Shown here: piece after piece, positions 36,909-47,217 of the stretch
How the letters are laid out: the number at the start of each line of letters is the position of its first letter
Numbering within the stretch: the first letter of the stretch is position 1
Assembly: GCF_000770585.1 (NCBI RefSeq)
Contig: NZ_JNCF01000005.1
Location: 33,876 to 97,875, forward strand
Source: Legionella norrlandica
Lineage (GTDB): Bacteria; Pseudomonadota; Gammaproteobacteria; Legionellales; Legionellaceae
Direction of reading: 5' to 3'
Length of the DNA: 64,000 nucleotides
Program-made: the position numbers and the translations under genes
The notes under the pieces: model-generated
Told to the model about the DNA's origin: nothing
The model's input: the letters and a program-made list of their open reading frames with translations, nothing else
Databases searched by the model: none

Positions 36909-39884
36909 TCAAGCACATGGTGGAGACATAGAGTCCGAGTGAATCAACTGCCTTCCGCTTGGTTCAGTTCCAGAAAAAAATCCCACTTGAGCGAGAGGCG
37001 ACATTTTTGCTTGGCTCTGGGGTAGCAAGATATCATTGACCCATTCTCCAAAGCGAAAAAAATGAAGCTCATCGAGTAAGCTACCGCCTGCTGGGTTGAG
37101 TGCCAGTTGCTTTTCAAGATGAGTCCTGAAGGCTTTGGTAAGCTGAGAACCGTATTTGTTGGCTAAATTCTCAATAAATTGATTGGCTTGTTCAGGCCTA
37201 ATATTGAATATTTGAAACGCTTGTTTCTCCGTATCACTCAATTCCAAATTGACAATATAACCATCAAGATATTGTTTTAGCAAAGCACGCTCACTTTCAT
37301 TAGGAATTCGTTGTCTGAATTCGTCTCTTAGAAAATTCCGAAGCTCTTCTTGCACACCGTCTAAAGTTAATACCTTTAATAAGGGATGTCCTAATACCGA
37401 TTGAAAAAGACGCCGCTTCACTCCTGAAAAGCAACTGGGTTTATCTCCTTCCAGATCGTCATATTCTTCAGTAATCAGATTTCCTTTTTGAGGCCTATCG
37501 ATATGACACAGGGCTTGCTCATGCGTGTCAGTTTTTATTCGATGCTTATCCCAGTTATGAGCTCGCCCTATGAAGGCCAATTCTTCAATAAAATGAGCAA
37601 GACGGCTTTCAAAGGTGTGATCATCACATGGTGGTGTATCCTTATCAGTGGCAGCCAACCAGAACATAGCAATCAATGGTAAATATTCTTCAAAAGTAGA
37701 CCAACGTTCGTTCGTGTTATCTAGATTCACCTGAACATGATTAGCATTTTTTGCCATCCAAAAATTGGGCTTCGAAAGATAACGAAAGGCTGTGTGTGTT
37801 TTATGCTGATAATAGGCTTGCAATGCCTGTTGACGTTCTTCTGGAGTCAAAGACATGGCGTTAAAATCAATCCAAGTTAAGGGTAAGGAAATGGTTTGAT
37901 TATTGATCTGAATAGTGGCAGGTGCTTTTTCATAAATTTCAATCAATTGTTGGCGGAGCTCTCCTGCCAGTTTGGCAACACCTTGCTTTTTTAAAACCGG
38001 TCGATAACGCTTGATCACTTCTGCGAGGCGTTTTTGCTCGCCTTGCGTCAATGTATTCATTGAGGATTCACGATCCGTAGCCAAAGCCCTTAAATCCATG
38101 CCTGCTTGTTGTTCTTCGGAATAAAACTGCTGTGTTTGAGCTAACTCATATACTGCCGGAATAGTTAGAAGAATATTGGCTGCGTCCTCATTACCCACAC
38201 TTAAACTCAGTCGCAGTAGTTCATTAGGGCGATTAGGGGTCATTTCTTGATGAGCCAGATGCCTAATGGCCGGAATATCTAATAAAAAATGAATCTCATC
38301 GGATAGGCTTATGTCATTGCAACGAATCAAATGACGCACCATGTAAAATCCTAAACTTGCTTCTTGGGGATTGTCCAAATTAAATAACTGATTAGGGGAC
38401 TGCTGCTCTAATTCTCGTTGTTCATTATGCCACTTTTCTAAATAAGTATTGATAAATGGCATGATTTTATCATACCAGAAACATTGCTCATGGAGCTCTG
38501 CATAAGCAAAATTTTCTGGGATATTCAACATATGATAGAGCATGGACTCATGATTACTGGCTCTTGTTAAAACAAGATCTCTATTATTATCAATCCACCC
38601 AGCTATCTCATTAGGCGCTAATTCCATTAAGCGAATTAAAACAGGAATATGCCCCCAAGCTATAGCATCGTGACAGGCATGAAAGCGGTCTGCAATGATC
38701 ATATTGATTACTTGATCAGGCGCCAACTCTATCAGACGATTTATTATATGAAGGTGACCTTGTTGAGCAGCATGCTTAAAAGCAAAAAAATCATCGGCAG
38801 CCACCATTTTGTCAACTTTATTCGGAGCCAAAGCGACCAATCGATTCACTAAATCAAGATGGCCATACCTAGCGGCCCATCGAAAAGCGGAATAACTTAA
38901 GGCAGAGATCATGTCATCTGTTTTTTCAGGGGCCAACTCTAATAGTCGATTCATGACATCCAGATAACCACCCATAGCGGCATAATGAAAAGCAAAGAAG
39001 TAGTCAGAAGCGAGCATATCAGGAACGAGGTCTGGAGCCAGCTCTATCAAACGGTTTATTATATGAAGATGTCCATTAGCCGCAGCATACCTGAAGGCAT
39101 GAAAATTTTCGGCAGTTATCATCTCTCTTATTTTATCGGGGGCTAACTCAATCAGGCGATTTAGGACATTAAGATAGCCGCCTTTGGCGGCACAACAAAA
39201 TGCTGAAAAATTAAAAGAGGCTATCATTTCAGGGACTTTATGGGGCGCTAACTCTATCAAACGGTCTAAGACGTCAAGATGGCCATGACTTGCTGCAAAA
39301 CGAAAAGCAGCGTATTCCCCAGCAACTGCCATCTCAGCAACCTGATCAGGCACTAACTCCACTAATCGGTTTACTATATCCATATAGCCATAGGTTGCTG
39401 CCTCTCTAAGCGGTGCAAAATTATAGGCAGCCACTATCTCATGCACTCGATCAGGTACCAAATTAACTAAGCCATTTATTATTTCAAGATGACCAAATTT
39501 TGCCGCATTTAAAAAATCAAAAAAATAGCCAGAGCGGATCCTCTGAAGAATATCTGGCTTACGAGTATCAACAACATTATCAAAGAAGGAACGTTTCCCC
39601 GTAATTATTGCTGCTTGGTAAATTGTTTCGGGCTTAATACCGAGTTTCCGTGCTAGTTCTAGTAAGGTTGCATCATTTAGTTCAGGATGAAAATAAATAA
39701 TACTTAAAAGAGCCTGTAAGGGATCCTCATACCTTTGCAATGGCCTGGTTGGGTCCTTGTATCGTAAGAATACATGATAATATCTTATAGATGACTCAAT
39801 AGTATAGAAAGCATGGTGCCATACTTTCCAAGGAATCTTGTGAAATATTGGATGAGCGGAATGTTCTTTTTTTTCTAGTTGCAT
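36909..39884 (-). CDS. ankyrin-repeat protein, Dot/Icm effector candidate
   Basis: 991 aa. Residues 1-118 are a helical N-terminal region. Residues about 120-435 hold nine regular ankyrin-type repeats of 35 residues with the pattern FxAFxxAAxxGHLxxxNRLIELAP. The rest is a large helical domain of unknown function with no enzyme motif that I recognise. Ankyrin proteins of this size in Legionella are commonly exported into host cells. The repeats are more alike than usual for ankyrins, which points to recent internal duplication. There is no signal peptide or membrane segment. Confidence 0.8.
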   Translation of the reverse strand: MQLEKKEHSAHPIFHKIPWKVWHHAFYTIESSIRYYHVFLRYKDPTRPLQRYEDPLQALLSIIYFHPELNDATLLELARKLGIKPETIYQAAIITGKRSFFDNVVDTRKPDILQRIRSGYFFDFLNAAKFGHLEIINGLVNLVPDRVHEIVAAYNFAPLREAATYGYMDIVNRLVELVPDQVAEMAVAGEYAAFRFAASHGHLDVLDRLIELAPHKVPEMIASFNFSAFCCAAKGGYLNVLNRLIELAPDKIREMITAENFHAFRYAAANGHLHIINRLIELAPDLVPDMLASDYFFAFHYAAMGGYLDVMNRLLELAPEKTDDMISALSYSAFRWAARYGHLDLVNRLVALAPNKVDKMVAADDFFAFKHAAQQGHLHIINRLIELAPDQVINMIIADRFHACHDAIAWGHIPVLIRLMELAPNEIAGWIDNNRDLVLTRASNHESMLYHMLNIPENFAYAELHEQCFWYDKIMPFINTYLEKWHNEQRELEQQSPNQLFNLDNPQEASLGFYMVRHLIRCNDISLSDEIHFLLDIPAIRHLAHQEMTPNRPNELLRLSLSVGNEDAANILLTIPAVYELAQTQQFYSEEQQAGMDLRALATDRESSMNTLTQGEQKRLAEVIKRYRPVLKKQGVAKLAGELRQQLIEIYEKAPATIQINNQTISLPLTWIDFNAMSLTPEERQQALQAYYQHKTHTAFRYLSKPNFWMAKNANHVQVNLDNTNERWSTFEEYLPLIAMFWLAATDKDTPPCDDHTFESRLAHFIEELAFIGRAHNWDKHRIKTDTHEQALCHIDRPQKGNLITEEYDDLEGDKPSCFSGVKRRLFQSVLGHPLLKVLTLDGVQEELRNFLRDEFRQRIPNESERALLKQYLDGYIVNLELSDTEKQAFQIFNIRPEQANQFIENLANKYGSQLTKAFRTHLEKQLALNPAGGSLLDELHFFRFGEWVNDILLPQSQAKMSPLAQVGFFSGTEPSGRQLIHSDSMSPPCA

Positions 39885-40005
39885 ATTTTAATTCATAGAT
39901 AAAGTAATTAATCAGTTATTATACTTTTAAAGCAAATTGTCTTTCTAGAAAAATTTCTCTTAAATCAAATAATTGTAAGGAATGATAATTATCTTTAAGA
40001 ATCAT

Positions 40006-40026
40006 GAGGCAGCAAGAAGCTGCCTC
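40006..40026 (-). terminator. hairpin downstream of the Lcl-domain gene
   Basis: Perfect 8-bp stem GAGGCAGC / GCTGCCTC with a 5-base loop, 12 bases past the stop at 40039. On the minus strand it is followed by AT-rich sequence but only short T runs. Confidence 0.55.
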
Positions 40027-40038
40027 TAAGGAAGACGA

Positions 40039-41519
40039 TTAAGGGGTAAACGTTCTGGTACAACGGACAAGCCGTCCCAGGCTCTTAAAGTCAGATTTGA
40101 TGGTACCCGATGGGAAGCCCAAGAGCAATGCGCTGTCGTTAGGGTGGTCGACGTTTTGTGATGAACTCCAGTAGAACTCGCTCGCAGAAAAATCACCAAA
40201 GTTACAGGGAATTGCCGAATTGGAACATAATGCATTACGGATTGCAGATAACTCATTTATTGCAGGAAGATACCAGCTTGTACTTATATTTTGACAACGT
40301 CGGGCAGCGCAACTGGCAGTACAAGCTATACTGCCCACAATGGCATTGGTATTAGCAATCCCGTTATCCAGGCTTTCTGCACCACTTATATCAGAGTCAA
40401 TTGCCGTCCAATTGGTATCAAACTGTTGCGACACATCAATTACGATCTTGCCAATGCTGCCGCTCACTTCAAACACTAATCCTTCCAGATGAAAAAAAGC
40501 AATTAGGGTTTGAGGGCTATTAGCTGTATTGCTGCCGCTGACAGTAATAGTGCAGGGGGCATAGGCGGTATTGGAAGTCAGCACTAACATACAACTGCTT
40601 CCAGGTGCCACGCTTGCGCAATTTGTGCTGTTGACTGAGAGGTTAGGGCAGGCGGCTTGATTACTGATGGTAATGCCATTGGCATTGACTGCACTGCCAG
40701 CGTCATTAGTGATTTGTAAATTCAACGCAGCACCTGATACTTCAACCACTCGCTCTTGTTGCACCGGAGCAGTGATGCTTATTTGTGGTTGACTGGTGAC
40801 AGTAACACTGACACTTACCGTATTGGTGTTATCCCCAGCAATTGAAATCGTGGTTGGTCCTTCCTGGGTGCCTGAGGCAAAGGTGATGGTGCAGTTTGCC
40901 CCAATTGCAAGACTGGCTCCACAGGTGGTGCTTTGCACGCTGATGTTGCTGCTTCCAGGAATGGTCGCCATTATATTATTTGCTGCAAATGGCGAACTTG
41001 CACTATTGGTCACTATAACTTCGCCTGTTGAATTTTCAGCAAACAATAGTGTGGTCGGAGTAACACTTATTGTGGCGATAGAAGGACCACGGTGATGTTT
41101 AAACTGTTAATGGCACTTGGTTGGTAACACTGATTGGGATTAGGGGTGCCATCTGGGTTTGCCTGGCACACTGCAGGCCCGCTATGGATACCGCTTCTAG
41201 GTAATGCCCTGCCGTTAATGGCAAGATTTAAAACGCAACTGCTACCTGCTCGACCTTTGGGTGCCAGCAAACAGGGGGTGGTCTGAGTAATCCCTGGCAT
41301 TGACTGAATCACCAGTTTTTTGGATTTTCCGGATTGGTTTTGCACTATATATTGCACAACGGCCGTTCCATTTTCCGGTACCGTCTGTGTAGGATTATTC
41401 CCTGACGCAGGGACAATAGTCCAAAGAGGCCCGGCTGCCTGTACCACTGTTAACATTAACCAGGAGAACAAACTAACGAGTATCCTGCTCATTAAAATTT
41501 TTTTCTTATTCCTTTGCAT
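40039..41519 (-). pseudogene. secreted Lcl-domain (DUF1566) surface protein, one frameshift
   Basis: The first frame (41519 to 41067) has a signal peptide (cut after VVQAA) and a beta-rich domain. The second frame, open from about 41090 and ending at 40039, has three Ig-like/choice-of-anchor beta repeats with paired Cys (STTCGASLAIGANCTITF, then STNCASVAPGSSCMLVL) and a C-terminal Lcl domain (WYLPAINELSAIRNALC, EFYWSSSQNVD). One missing C at GGTCCTTC (about 41089-41090 complement) explains the break; with CCC the join reads ITVVPSIATISVTPTTLLFAEN. Total about 493 aa. A surface adhesin is likely. Confidence 0.78.
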
Positions 41520-41529
41520 GCTTTTTTCC

Positions 41530-42279
41530 TTAAGCGATATAAGTGAGATTTAATAAAACTCCATTGGTGTAGAGGTGACCGAGCACCAATCCTGAGCTCA
41601 GAGTCTGATCCCAAGCTTTATCCAATTCATTTTTACCCCAGTCCGCAAATTCATAACCAACTCCCACTTGCCAATGTTCACTGATGGATTTTTGTATCCC
41701 AGCTCCCAGTGTATAGGTGAAAGCGGTTTTAGTATGGTCTGTAAAATTAGGATTAGGTAATGCCTCAAAAATCAATGGGGTATTGATAAAATCATGCGCC
41801 CGGTTAAATCCCACTCCTAATCCTGCGCTCGCCCAGGGGGTAAGCCAATATCCTTTGTCAAATAACAGTTTGCCTTTCATTATCACTCGGCTGTGACTTA
41901 TTTGGTATTGATAACTGTAATTGTCAAATTGAGGATCCGCATCATCCCAAATAACACCCCGTAGTTTCGCACTGTCTGTAATTGCGACCGCAAGACCTAA
42001 CTGACCTTGCCAGTTGGATGGTAAAATTTTCTGCAAGCCAACAAACAATTCACCAGATGCCAGGGCGTTAGTAGATTTTCGGGCTACATAGGTTTTTTCA
42101 ATTTCCTGCGCTAGAAAGAAAGTTTGTGTCTCGCCGGCTCTTGTCCAAACTGGACCTGCACTGATTGAACCTACCCAACTCCGATCTTTGATGGACATAA
42201 CAGGGCCTATAGTGCCCCCAGACGCTTGATTTGCCAGCACACTGGCTGTTAGCGCAGAAATAAAGAAACAATACTTCAT
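41530..42279 (-). CDS. outer-membrane beta-barrel protein
   Basis: 249 aa. A signal peptide (MKYCFFISALTASVLA, cut near residue 20) is followed by alternating amphipathic strands typical of 8-stranded OmpA/OmpW-like barrels: WVGSISAGPVW, YQISHSRVIMKGKLLF, YWLTPWASAGLGVGFNRA, TKTAFTYTLGAGIQ, WQVGVGYEFADWG. The start is at 42279, since ACAAGGAG lies 7 bases upstream. It is 10 bases ahead of the Lcl-domain gene, so the two surface proteins are probably co-transcribed. Confidence 0.75.
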   Translation of the reverse strand: MKYCFFISALTASVLANQASGGTIGPVMSIKDRSWVGSISAGPVWTRAGETQTFFLAQEIEKTYVARKSTNALASGELFVGLQKILPSNWQGQLGLAVAITDSAKLRGVIWDDADPQFDNYSYQYQISHSRVIMKGKLLFDKGYWLTPWASAGLGVGFNRAHDFINTPLIFEALPNPNFTDHTKTAFTYTLGAGIQKSISEHWQVGVGYEFADWGKNELDKAWDQTLSSGLVLGHLYTNGVLLNLTYIA

Positions 42280-42779
42280 TAAGTACTCCTTGTATAATAA
42301 AAGGGGAAATAAAAAATGGTCAACAACAATCGATCCCAGATCACAAGATAATGAGTGCATCAAAATGCATCATACGCTTTAAGCAATAGAGAGATAAACC
42401 AGAATTCTGAATAAAGGGAGGGAATACCATAAAAAGTAATGAAGGAATATGAAAATAAAGAAAAATCTAGTGCTGCTTGCTAATCGTCGATTGTTGGTAA
42501 GGCCCACATCATGGACAATCGCGAATTTCTCTTTTCCGAGATCTAATCGGTAGTTCGTTCCCTGCATCCGCAATCCTTCATATTATTTTAATGTTAAGTA
42601 TTTTCAGAACATGATAATAATTTACTTGTTTTTTAAAATCAAAAAATCCTCCAAATTTTATGGTTCACTTTAAATTTCACAACTTGTTAAGAGTCTAAAT
42701 CATGCTGTGTAAATTATCTCATTGCAAAAAACACTAAGCCGTCTATTCTTTATAGAATCACTTTATTTCAGGATGAACT

Positions 42780-43346
42780 ATGAATCCACTTGATGGACTT
42801 AAAATTGCTATTTTGCTGACAGATGGTTTTGAGCAAGTAGAAATGGTAAAGCCTCGAGAAGCCTTGCAAAGTCAAGGTGCCCAAACTTTTCTTATTTCAA
42901 ATAAATCAACAGTTCAGGGATGGAATCATGCAGAAAAAGCAGATTCCTTTAATGTCGATGTGCTTTTGGAAAATGCCAAGCCAAATGAGTTTGATGCCTT
43001 ACTCTTACCTGGAGGAGTGATGAATCCAGATGCATTGCGCCTTTTGCCCAAAGCTGTGGAATTTACCAAAAAAATAAACGAGCAACAAAAAACCATAGCT
43101 GCCATCTGTCATGGTCCTTGGCTTCTTATTAATGCTGAAGTTGCTAAAGGGAAACGCCTGACTTCTTGGCCATCAGTAAAAATTGATTTAATTAACGCCG
43201 GAGGGATATGGATCGATCAAGCAGTAGTGAAGGATGGAAATTTAATTACCAGCAGAAAACCTGGTGATATTTCAGAATTTAATAAAGCAATTATAGAGCA
43301 ATTGAGTGATTACAAAAAAAACATAGACAATAAGGTTGATCAGTAA
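42780..43346 (+). CDS. DJ-1/PfpI-family protein (general stress/deglycase type)
   Basis: 188 aa, the usual length. The nucleophile elbow AAICHGPW puts the catalytic Cys at residue 110 with its His partner next to it; the early acidic residue lies in TDGFEQVEM (Glu18). It matches the YhbO/PfpI subgroup, credited with repair of glycated proteins or weak peptidase activity. It has its own AGGATG ribosome site, and no operon partners are apparent. Confidence 0.9.
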   Translation: MNPLDGLKIAILLTDGFEQVEMVKPREALQSQGAQTFLISNKSTVQGWNHAEKADSFNVDVLLENAKPNEFDALLLPGGVMNPDALRLLPKAVEFTKKINEQQKTIAAICHGPWLLINAEVAKGKRLTSWPSVKIDLINAGGIWIDQAVVKDGNLITSRKPGDISEFNKAIIEQLSDYKKNIDNKVDQ

Positions 43347-43381
43347 CTCTATTGCTATTAATTCAAATTATTTATAGTTGC

Positions 43382-43408
43382 GTAGCTGGAACTATGGTTC
43401 CAAGCTAC
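43382..43408. terminator. hairpin after the PfpI gene
   Basis: GTAGCTGGAAC / GTTCC-A-AGCTAC, 11 pairs with one bulged A and a TATG loop. It lies between convergent genes; there is no T run after it. Confidence 0.4.
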
Positions 43409-43460
43409 CGTGTTCGATTTTGATAAGCCAAGCCTACCATTATTTTCGATGGGGCTGTGT

Positions 43461-44330
43461 TTAGATGATAATACAGCCTTTGGGATGATTATTACAATTC
43501 TCTTGTTGTATCTCTGTGCGCATCTTAACAATAAGTTCTTTTAATTCAGTGGTATTAAAATGCCGATGTTTTTGTCTAGCCCAATGCATGAAATTAAATG
43601 CTGCCTGCAGAGCAGGAACATTTCCTTGCTCTTCTCGGATTTTTTTTATAGCCTCTGTCACTCGAGGGCCAGTTGCTTTATTCTCGCGCACACCATATAT
43701 TGACAACACTATAGGATAACATTTGCGGAAAAAGGATAGGGAAGGCTTACTTCGATCATTAGATTCAACATGGGTTAGTGATGGGCCCCTTTCACTTATG
43801 TGTTCATGAAGCCTATGTTGTAAGGTAATTCTGGTTGCGTATTCGCCTGAGGCAGCAATAGCGGCATCTAACGCTTTTTGTGGGAGATCGTGAATTGTGA
43901 TGTTATTGGTAGCAAAAATTTCTTTAACTGCAGGATCATTTAAAACATCTTGCATTTCAGCCAGGCTATGATAGCCACATTTGCAAGTAAAAGAAAGAAA
44001 TGCCTGGATGATGTGATTAGTATCATTTTCCAAGTTAGAATCATTTTTATATTTTTCAATATAATGTGTCAAAACAGCTACTAGCACAAAAGTTGTTCCT
44101 GATACAGAATTCACATAAGGTACTTGGGTATTTGTTTTTGAATATCCTCTTACTATTGAAGGATCAATTTCAAAAATATCTGCAACCTTATTGGACATTG
44201 CAGTGGGTAATAGCTCATTGACTGGCATGGGTGAAATCGATTTCACTATTCCTGGGTTTTGGCTTATAAGTTCCTCAGGTAATTTTCGCTTGGGACCACG
44301 ATCTTTGGAGTTAGAAATGCTGGTTTTCAT
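43461..44330 (-). CDS. orphan protein ending in a CaaX box (CIII)
   Basis: 289 aa, not recognised. A basic, disordered N-terminus (KTSISNSKDRGPKRKLP) is followed by a helical body. The C-terminus is H-P-K-G-C-I-I-I then stop, preceded by Lys/His/Asn. A Cys-Ile-Ile-Ile end fits a geranylgeranylation-type CaaX box. There are no membrane segments or signal peptide. The first ATG overlaps the stop of the upstream 170-aa gene by 4 bases. A host-membrane-targeted effector is the natural reading; the end was checked codon by codon at 43461-43478. Confidence 0.7.
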   Translation of the reverse strand: MKTSISNSKDRGPKRKLPEELISQNPGIVKSISPMPVNELLPTAMSNKVADIFEIDPSIVRGYSKTNTQVPYVNSVSGTTFVLVAVLTHYIEKYKNDSNLENDTNHIIQAFLSFTCKCGYHSLAEMQDVLNDPAVKEIFATNNITIHDLPQKALDAAIAASGEYATRITLQHRLHEHISERGPSLTHVESNDRSKPSLSFFRKCYPIVLSIYGVRENKATGPRVTEAIKKIREEQGNVPALQAAFNFMHWARQKHRHFNTTELKELIVKMRTEIQQENCNNHPKGCIII

Positions 44331-44839
44331 TGAGCGTAATTCACCATTAATGCATTGATTTCATGAGTTTTTTCACCAAAATCCCTAACAAGCTTAATCA
44401 CGCTCTCAGCTTCATCAAGCGATTTTATTTGGGTTGATGGTGTAAACTGTCTGTTTTTTTCAACCATGAGAGCGGCAAGTTTTTCTATACTGGAAAAATA
44501 ATTTGCATTCTGGATATTCCAAAGTTCTTGGGAAAGACGAGTATCAAAGTATCTTCTGCTCCAATTCTTATGTGGATTGTCATGTTCAAAGGAAGTGGCT
44601 ATTTTTTCACAGATTAGCTCAAATACTTCCTCATTTTTTTCTTGCAAGGTGGGATTAATAAGTGATTCTATTAAATCAAATACGTGCTTATAATCATTTT
44701 GGGCAAAAGCTTGCTTTACTAAATCCAATTCTTGCGAATGACCTAACTCGTGTTCAATGATATGAATAGTAATTAAAACAGAATCAGCAGAATCAACCGT
44801 GCTAGCTTGTAATGCTGCAATATATCTCTCTATGCTCAT
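44327..44839 (-). CDS. hypothetical protein (170 aa), partner of the CIII protein
   Basis: Not recognised. All-helical and acidic, with no signal peptide. The sequence IHIIEHELGHSQEL contains an HELGH pattern like a zinc site, but the following residues do not continue as a metallopeptidase, so I do not call it one. It is translationally coupled (ATGA) to the CaaX-ending gene, so it may be its chaperone, modulator or co-effector. Confidence 0.6.
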   Translation of the reverse strand: MSIERYIAALQASTVDSADSVLITIHIIEHELGHSQELDLVKQAFAQNDYKHVFDLIESLINPTLQEKNEEVFELICEKIATSFEHDNPHKNWSRRYFDTRLSQELWNIQNANYFSSIEKLAALMVEKNRQFTPSTQIKSLDEAESVIKLVRDFGEKTHEINALMVNYAQ

Positions 44840-45042
44840 TTAAATGTCTCATAATGGTCAATTAGGATATTTATTGTACAGCAAGTATATTAAGAGACTC
44901 TTAAGGCGGTATATTTAAAGATATAATTTTTACTAGGGCAAGGAGAAGCTAAAAAATTATCAGTTTCTAGTAATTCAGAGCGTTCTTTAATGCTAATAAA
45001 AATTGCAAAATAGAAATATATTTATAATAAAAAGCTAACCTA

Positions 45043-45944
45043 ATGAGTGCTAAAAATCTCTTAGCTCAAGAAGATCTAACTAGCTATGTAAATGATCTCG
45101 TCAGTTTGTCAAAACGGTTGATACCTAATTCTACAAATTATTCGCGCATTAATTCTGTTATAAGTATTATGCACCTGATTATTTCAGAACAAATATCATC
45201 ACAAATTTGCTTAGTACCAGATCAGGAAGCTTCTAAAAAAAGCCTCGCGCTTTATGAGCAACTGTGTACTTTGTTAACAGAAAAGAATTATTGTTCTACT
45301 TGGTTTACAAAGATTATTGATCATTGTTGTTATGATGATCATGAGCTAAATCAGCGATTAAATAATTTTATTCAGCGAACAATTGGCCCGGTAATAAAAT
45401 TATCAGAGTTTGTTAGGGATAAAAAAAATCATTGGCAATTGAATTTCCAAATCAGGGAATGCGCGATATATTTTTGGAGCAACTTGAAATAAATTCTTCA
45501 CAAGATCAAGAAATTGGTTCAATAATTATTGATAAGAATACTGTTTTCCTTCCGGCGCTCCTGTCAGAAAGCCAGCTATTAGGTGTTACTTTTCCAACTG
45601 TCAAATCAAAGGATAATTTTATTCATCTATTAAATTTAGATAATGCAAAGCTTATTGTTTCTAAATCAGATGACTGTGACTTATATATCAATGATAGACG
45701 TATCCATGATACCGCTTCAAGATTCCATATTGCAGTAATATGTCCTTATTTCACGGAATACTATAAAATACAATATGATTCACATATGCTTGCTCAAGCC
45801 TATCGAGATTGTAATAGTTTCTTTAGGAAGAAGAAATTTCCTGTAGAACTAGCAGTAAAAATTGCATCGGACATCTCTTCCTCCGACGCAATTTCCACGA
45901 ATGACAAAATGCAAATTGCAATTTGCAACTTTCGTCGGCCTTAA
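45043..45944 (+). pseudogene. orphan effector-like protein, one frameshift
   Basis: Two overlapping frames (45043-45492 and 45432-45944) become one protein of about 300 aa if the A8 run at 45421-45428 is A9 (RDKKKSLAIEFPNQGM). The N-terminal half is helical (NSVISIMHLIISEQI, NQRLNNFIQRTI). The C-terminal half is mixed alpha/beta and ends with Arg-Pro. No family recognised. It stands alone, divergent from the 170-aa gene and convergent with the NAGPA-like gene, in a group of effector-like genes. Confidence 0.6.
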
Positions 45945-45945
45945 G

Positions 45946-47022
45946 TTAATATGTGTGCGTTGTTATATCATCGTCTGTTTTGATTAATGATTCTTCAACA
46001 ATAGAACTTTTGTGTGTTGGAAGATCTGAGTCATCTTTTGCAAAGAATGTGCACTTGCTTACATTTTTGAAGCCTAAACAGTTAGGCTTAGGCCGCTCAG
46101 TTGTTGTCCCTGCATCACAAGTTTTTGTTTGTGCAGTGACCAACTTTTTACCGAATTCACCCAAGCCCTCATAGTACAGTTCTACTGATCCGCTATTATC
46201 CAAGTTGATAGCATCTGTACAATCGAGTTCTTCAAATAAATCCGCAAATTCCTCTGCAGTGACACCGAAATTACGATCTGGATTATGAATAACTATTATC
46301 ACAATAGTATTGCCATTATTTTTATATCCAACGCCTGTACGTGGTAGTCGATTTGAGTGGTTATTATTCAAATCAGGTGTTTTTAATTTGGATTGATCTT
46401 TTAGAATAATAAACCCAGATACGGCATTTTTATTATCATAAAAATTGAGATTTTTCTCTAATTCGGCATCAATACTATCATGTGGAATGATCGCTGCTTT
46501 TTTATCTGCGGTATCAAAGGTAATCGTGTCTAACCCAATATTATTTTGATCAAGTACTTTATGGGTGGATACCAGTTCCCCATTACTCAACGACAAACCA
46601 ATAAGATATGTGCGTGGTTGTGTTCTGGGGTTGATTTTTTCTCCCACATTTGGGATGCCACTCGTCCATACATTAAACCAGTTTGCATTGATTAATAAAT
46701 CCGGTATCTCAGTATTGGGATGACCTTTTTTCCAGTTGTCACGCCATTCTTTTAATGTGAATAATGGTGCGTCAAACTGCCCCCCTTCGTAATTATTACC
46801 GTATCGATCAGGAAACTGAGAGCTAATTGGAACAAACGTTTTATATTCCGATAATGGAATTTCAACATAATAACCTTGAATATTTTCCCGGTATGGGTTT
46901 TTATTCAAAATCTCATTAAAATTGGCTAGACATCTTATGTCTTTTACTTCAGTGGCCTTTTTAATGCGATGGATTTTTTCGTTTACGATATCGGTTTTTG
47001 TTTTAAACAGCTTGCTAAACAC
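45946..47022 (-). CDS. phosphodiester glycosidase (NAGPA/DUF2233)-like protein
   Basis: 358 aa, starting with GTG behind AAGAGGA. Conserved-family elements: LLINANWFNVW near the start of the fold, RLPRTGVGYKNNGNTIVIIVI, and the signature DAINLDNSGSVELYY (in NAGPA proteins A-x-N-L-D-G-G-G-S). The Gly-Gly of the signature is replaced by Asn-Ser here. The family cleaves the GlcNAc-phosphodiester of mannose-6-phosphate tags or related glycan phosphodiesters. There is no signal peptide, so a cytosolic or injected protein is more likely than an exported one. Confidence 0.65.
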   Translation of the reverse strand: MFSKLFKTKTDIVNEKIHRIKKATEVKDIRCLANFNEILNKNPYRENIQGYYVEIPLSEYKTFVPISSQFPDRYGNNYEGGQFDAPLFTLKEWRDNWKKGHPNTEIPDLLINANWFNVWTSGIPNVGEKINPRTQPRTYLIGLSLSNGELVSTHKVLDQNNIGLDTITFDTADKKAAIIPHDSIDAELEKNLNFYDNKNAVSGFIILKDQSKLKTPDLNNNHSNRLPRTGVGYKNNGNTIVIIVIHNPDRNFGVTAEEFADLFEELDCTDAINLDNSGSVELYYEGLGEFGKKLVTAQTKTCDAGTTTERPKPNCLGFKNVSKCTFFAKDDSDLPTHKSSIVEESLIKTDDDITTHTY

Positions 47023-47217
47023 AGATTATCCTCTTTTTAGTCTAAATGGATTTAATTTGCCTACATATATTAGCTGAAATAGATTAAGGAATTATTAAAA
47101 ATTGAACTACTTGATTGTTTTGTTGTCTTTTTTGAGGTGTTGGTGCTTTGGATTTACTGCAAATAAGATTTTAAATTGAGTAGATAGCTGTTTTAAAGAT
47201 GGTTTCTGAATAAGCCT

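Noticed and set aside
42379..42573. 64-codon ORF on the minus strand
   Set aside because: Hydrophobic low-complexity tail, no ribosome site and no recognised family; treated as chance in AT-rich intergenic DNA.
44737..44790. HELGH zinc site in the 170-aa protein
   Set aside because: The motif stands alone, with no third ligand or metallopeptidase context; likely chance.
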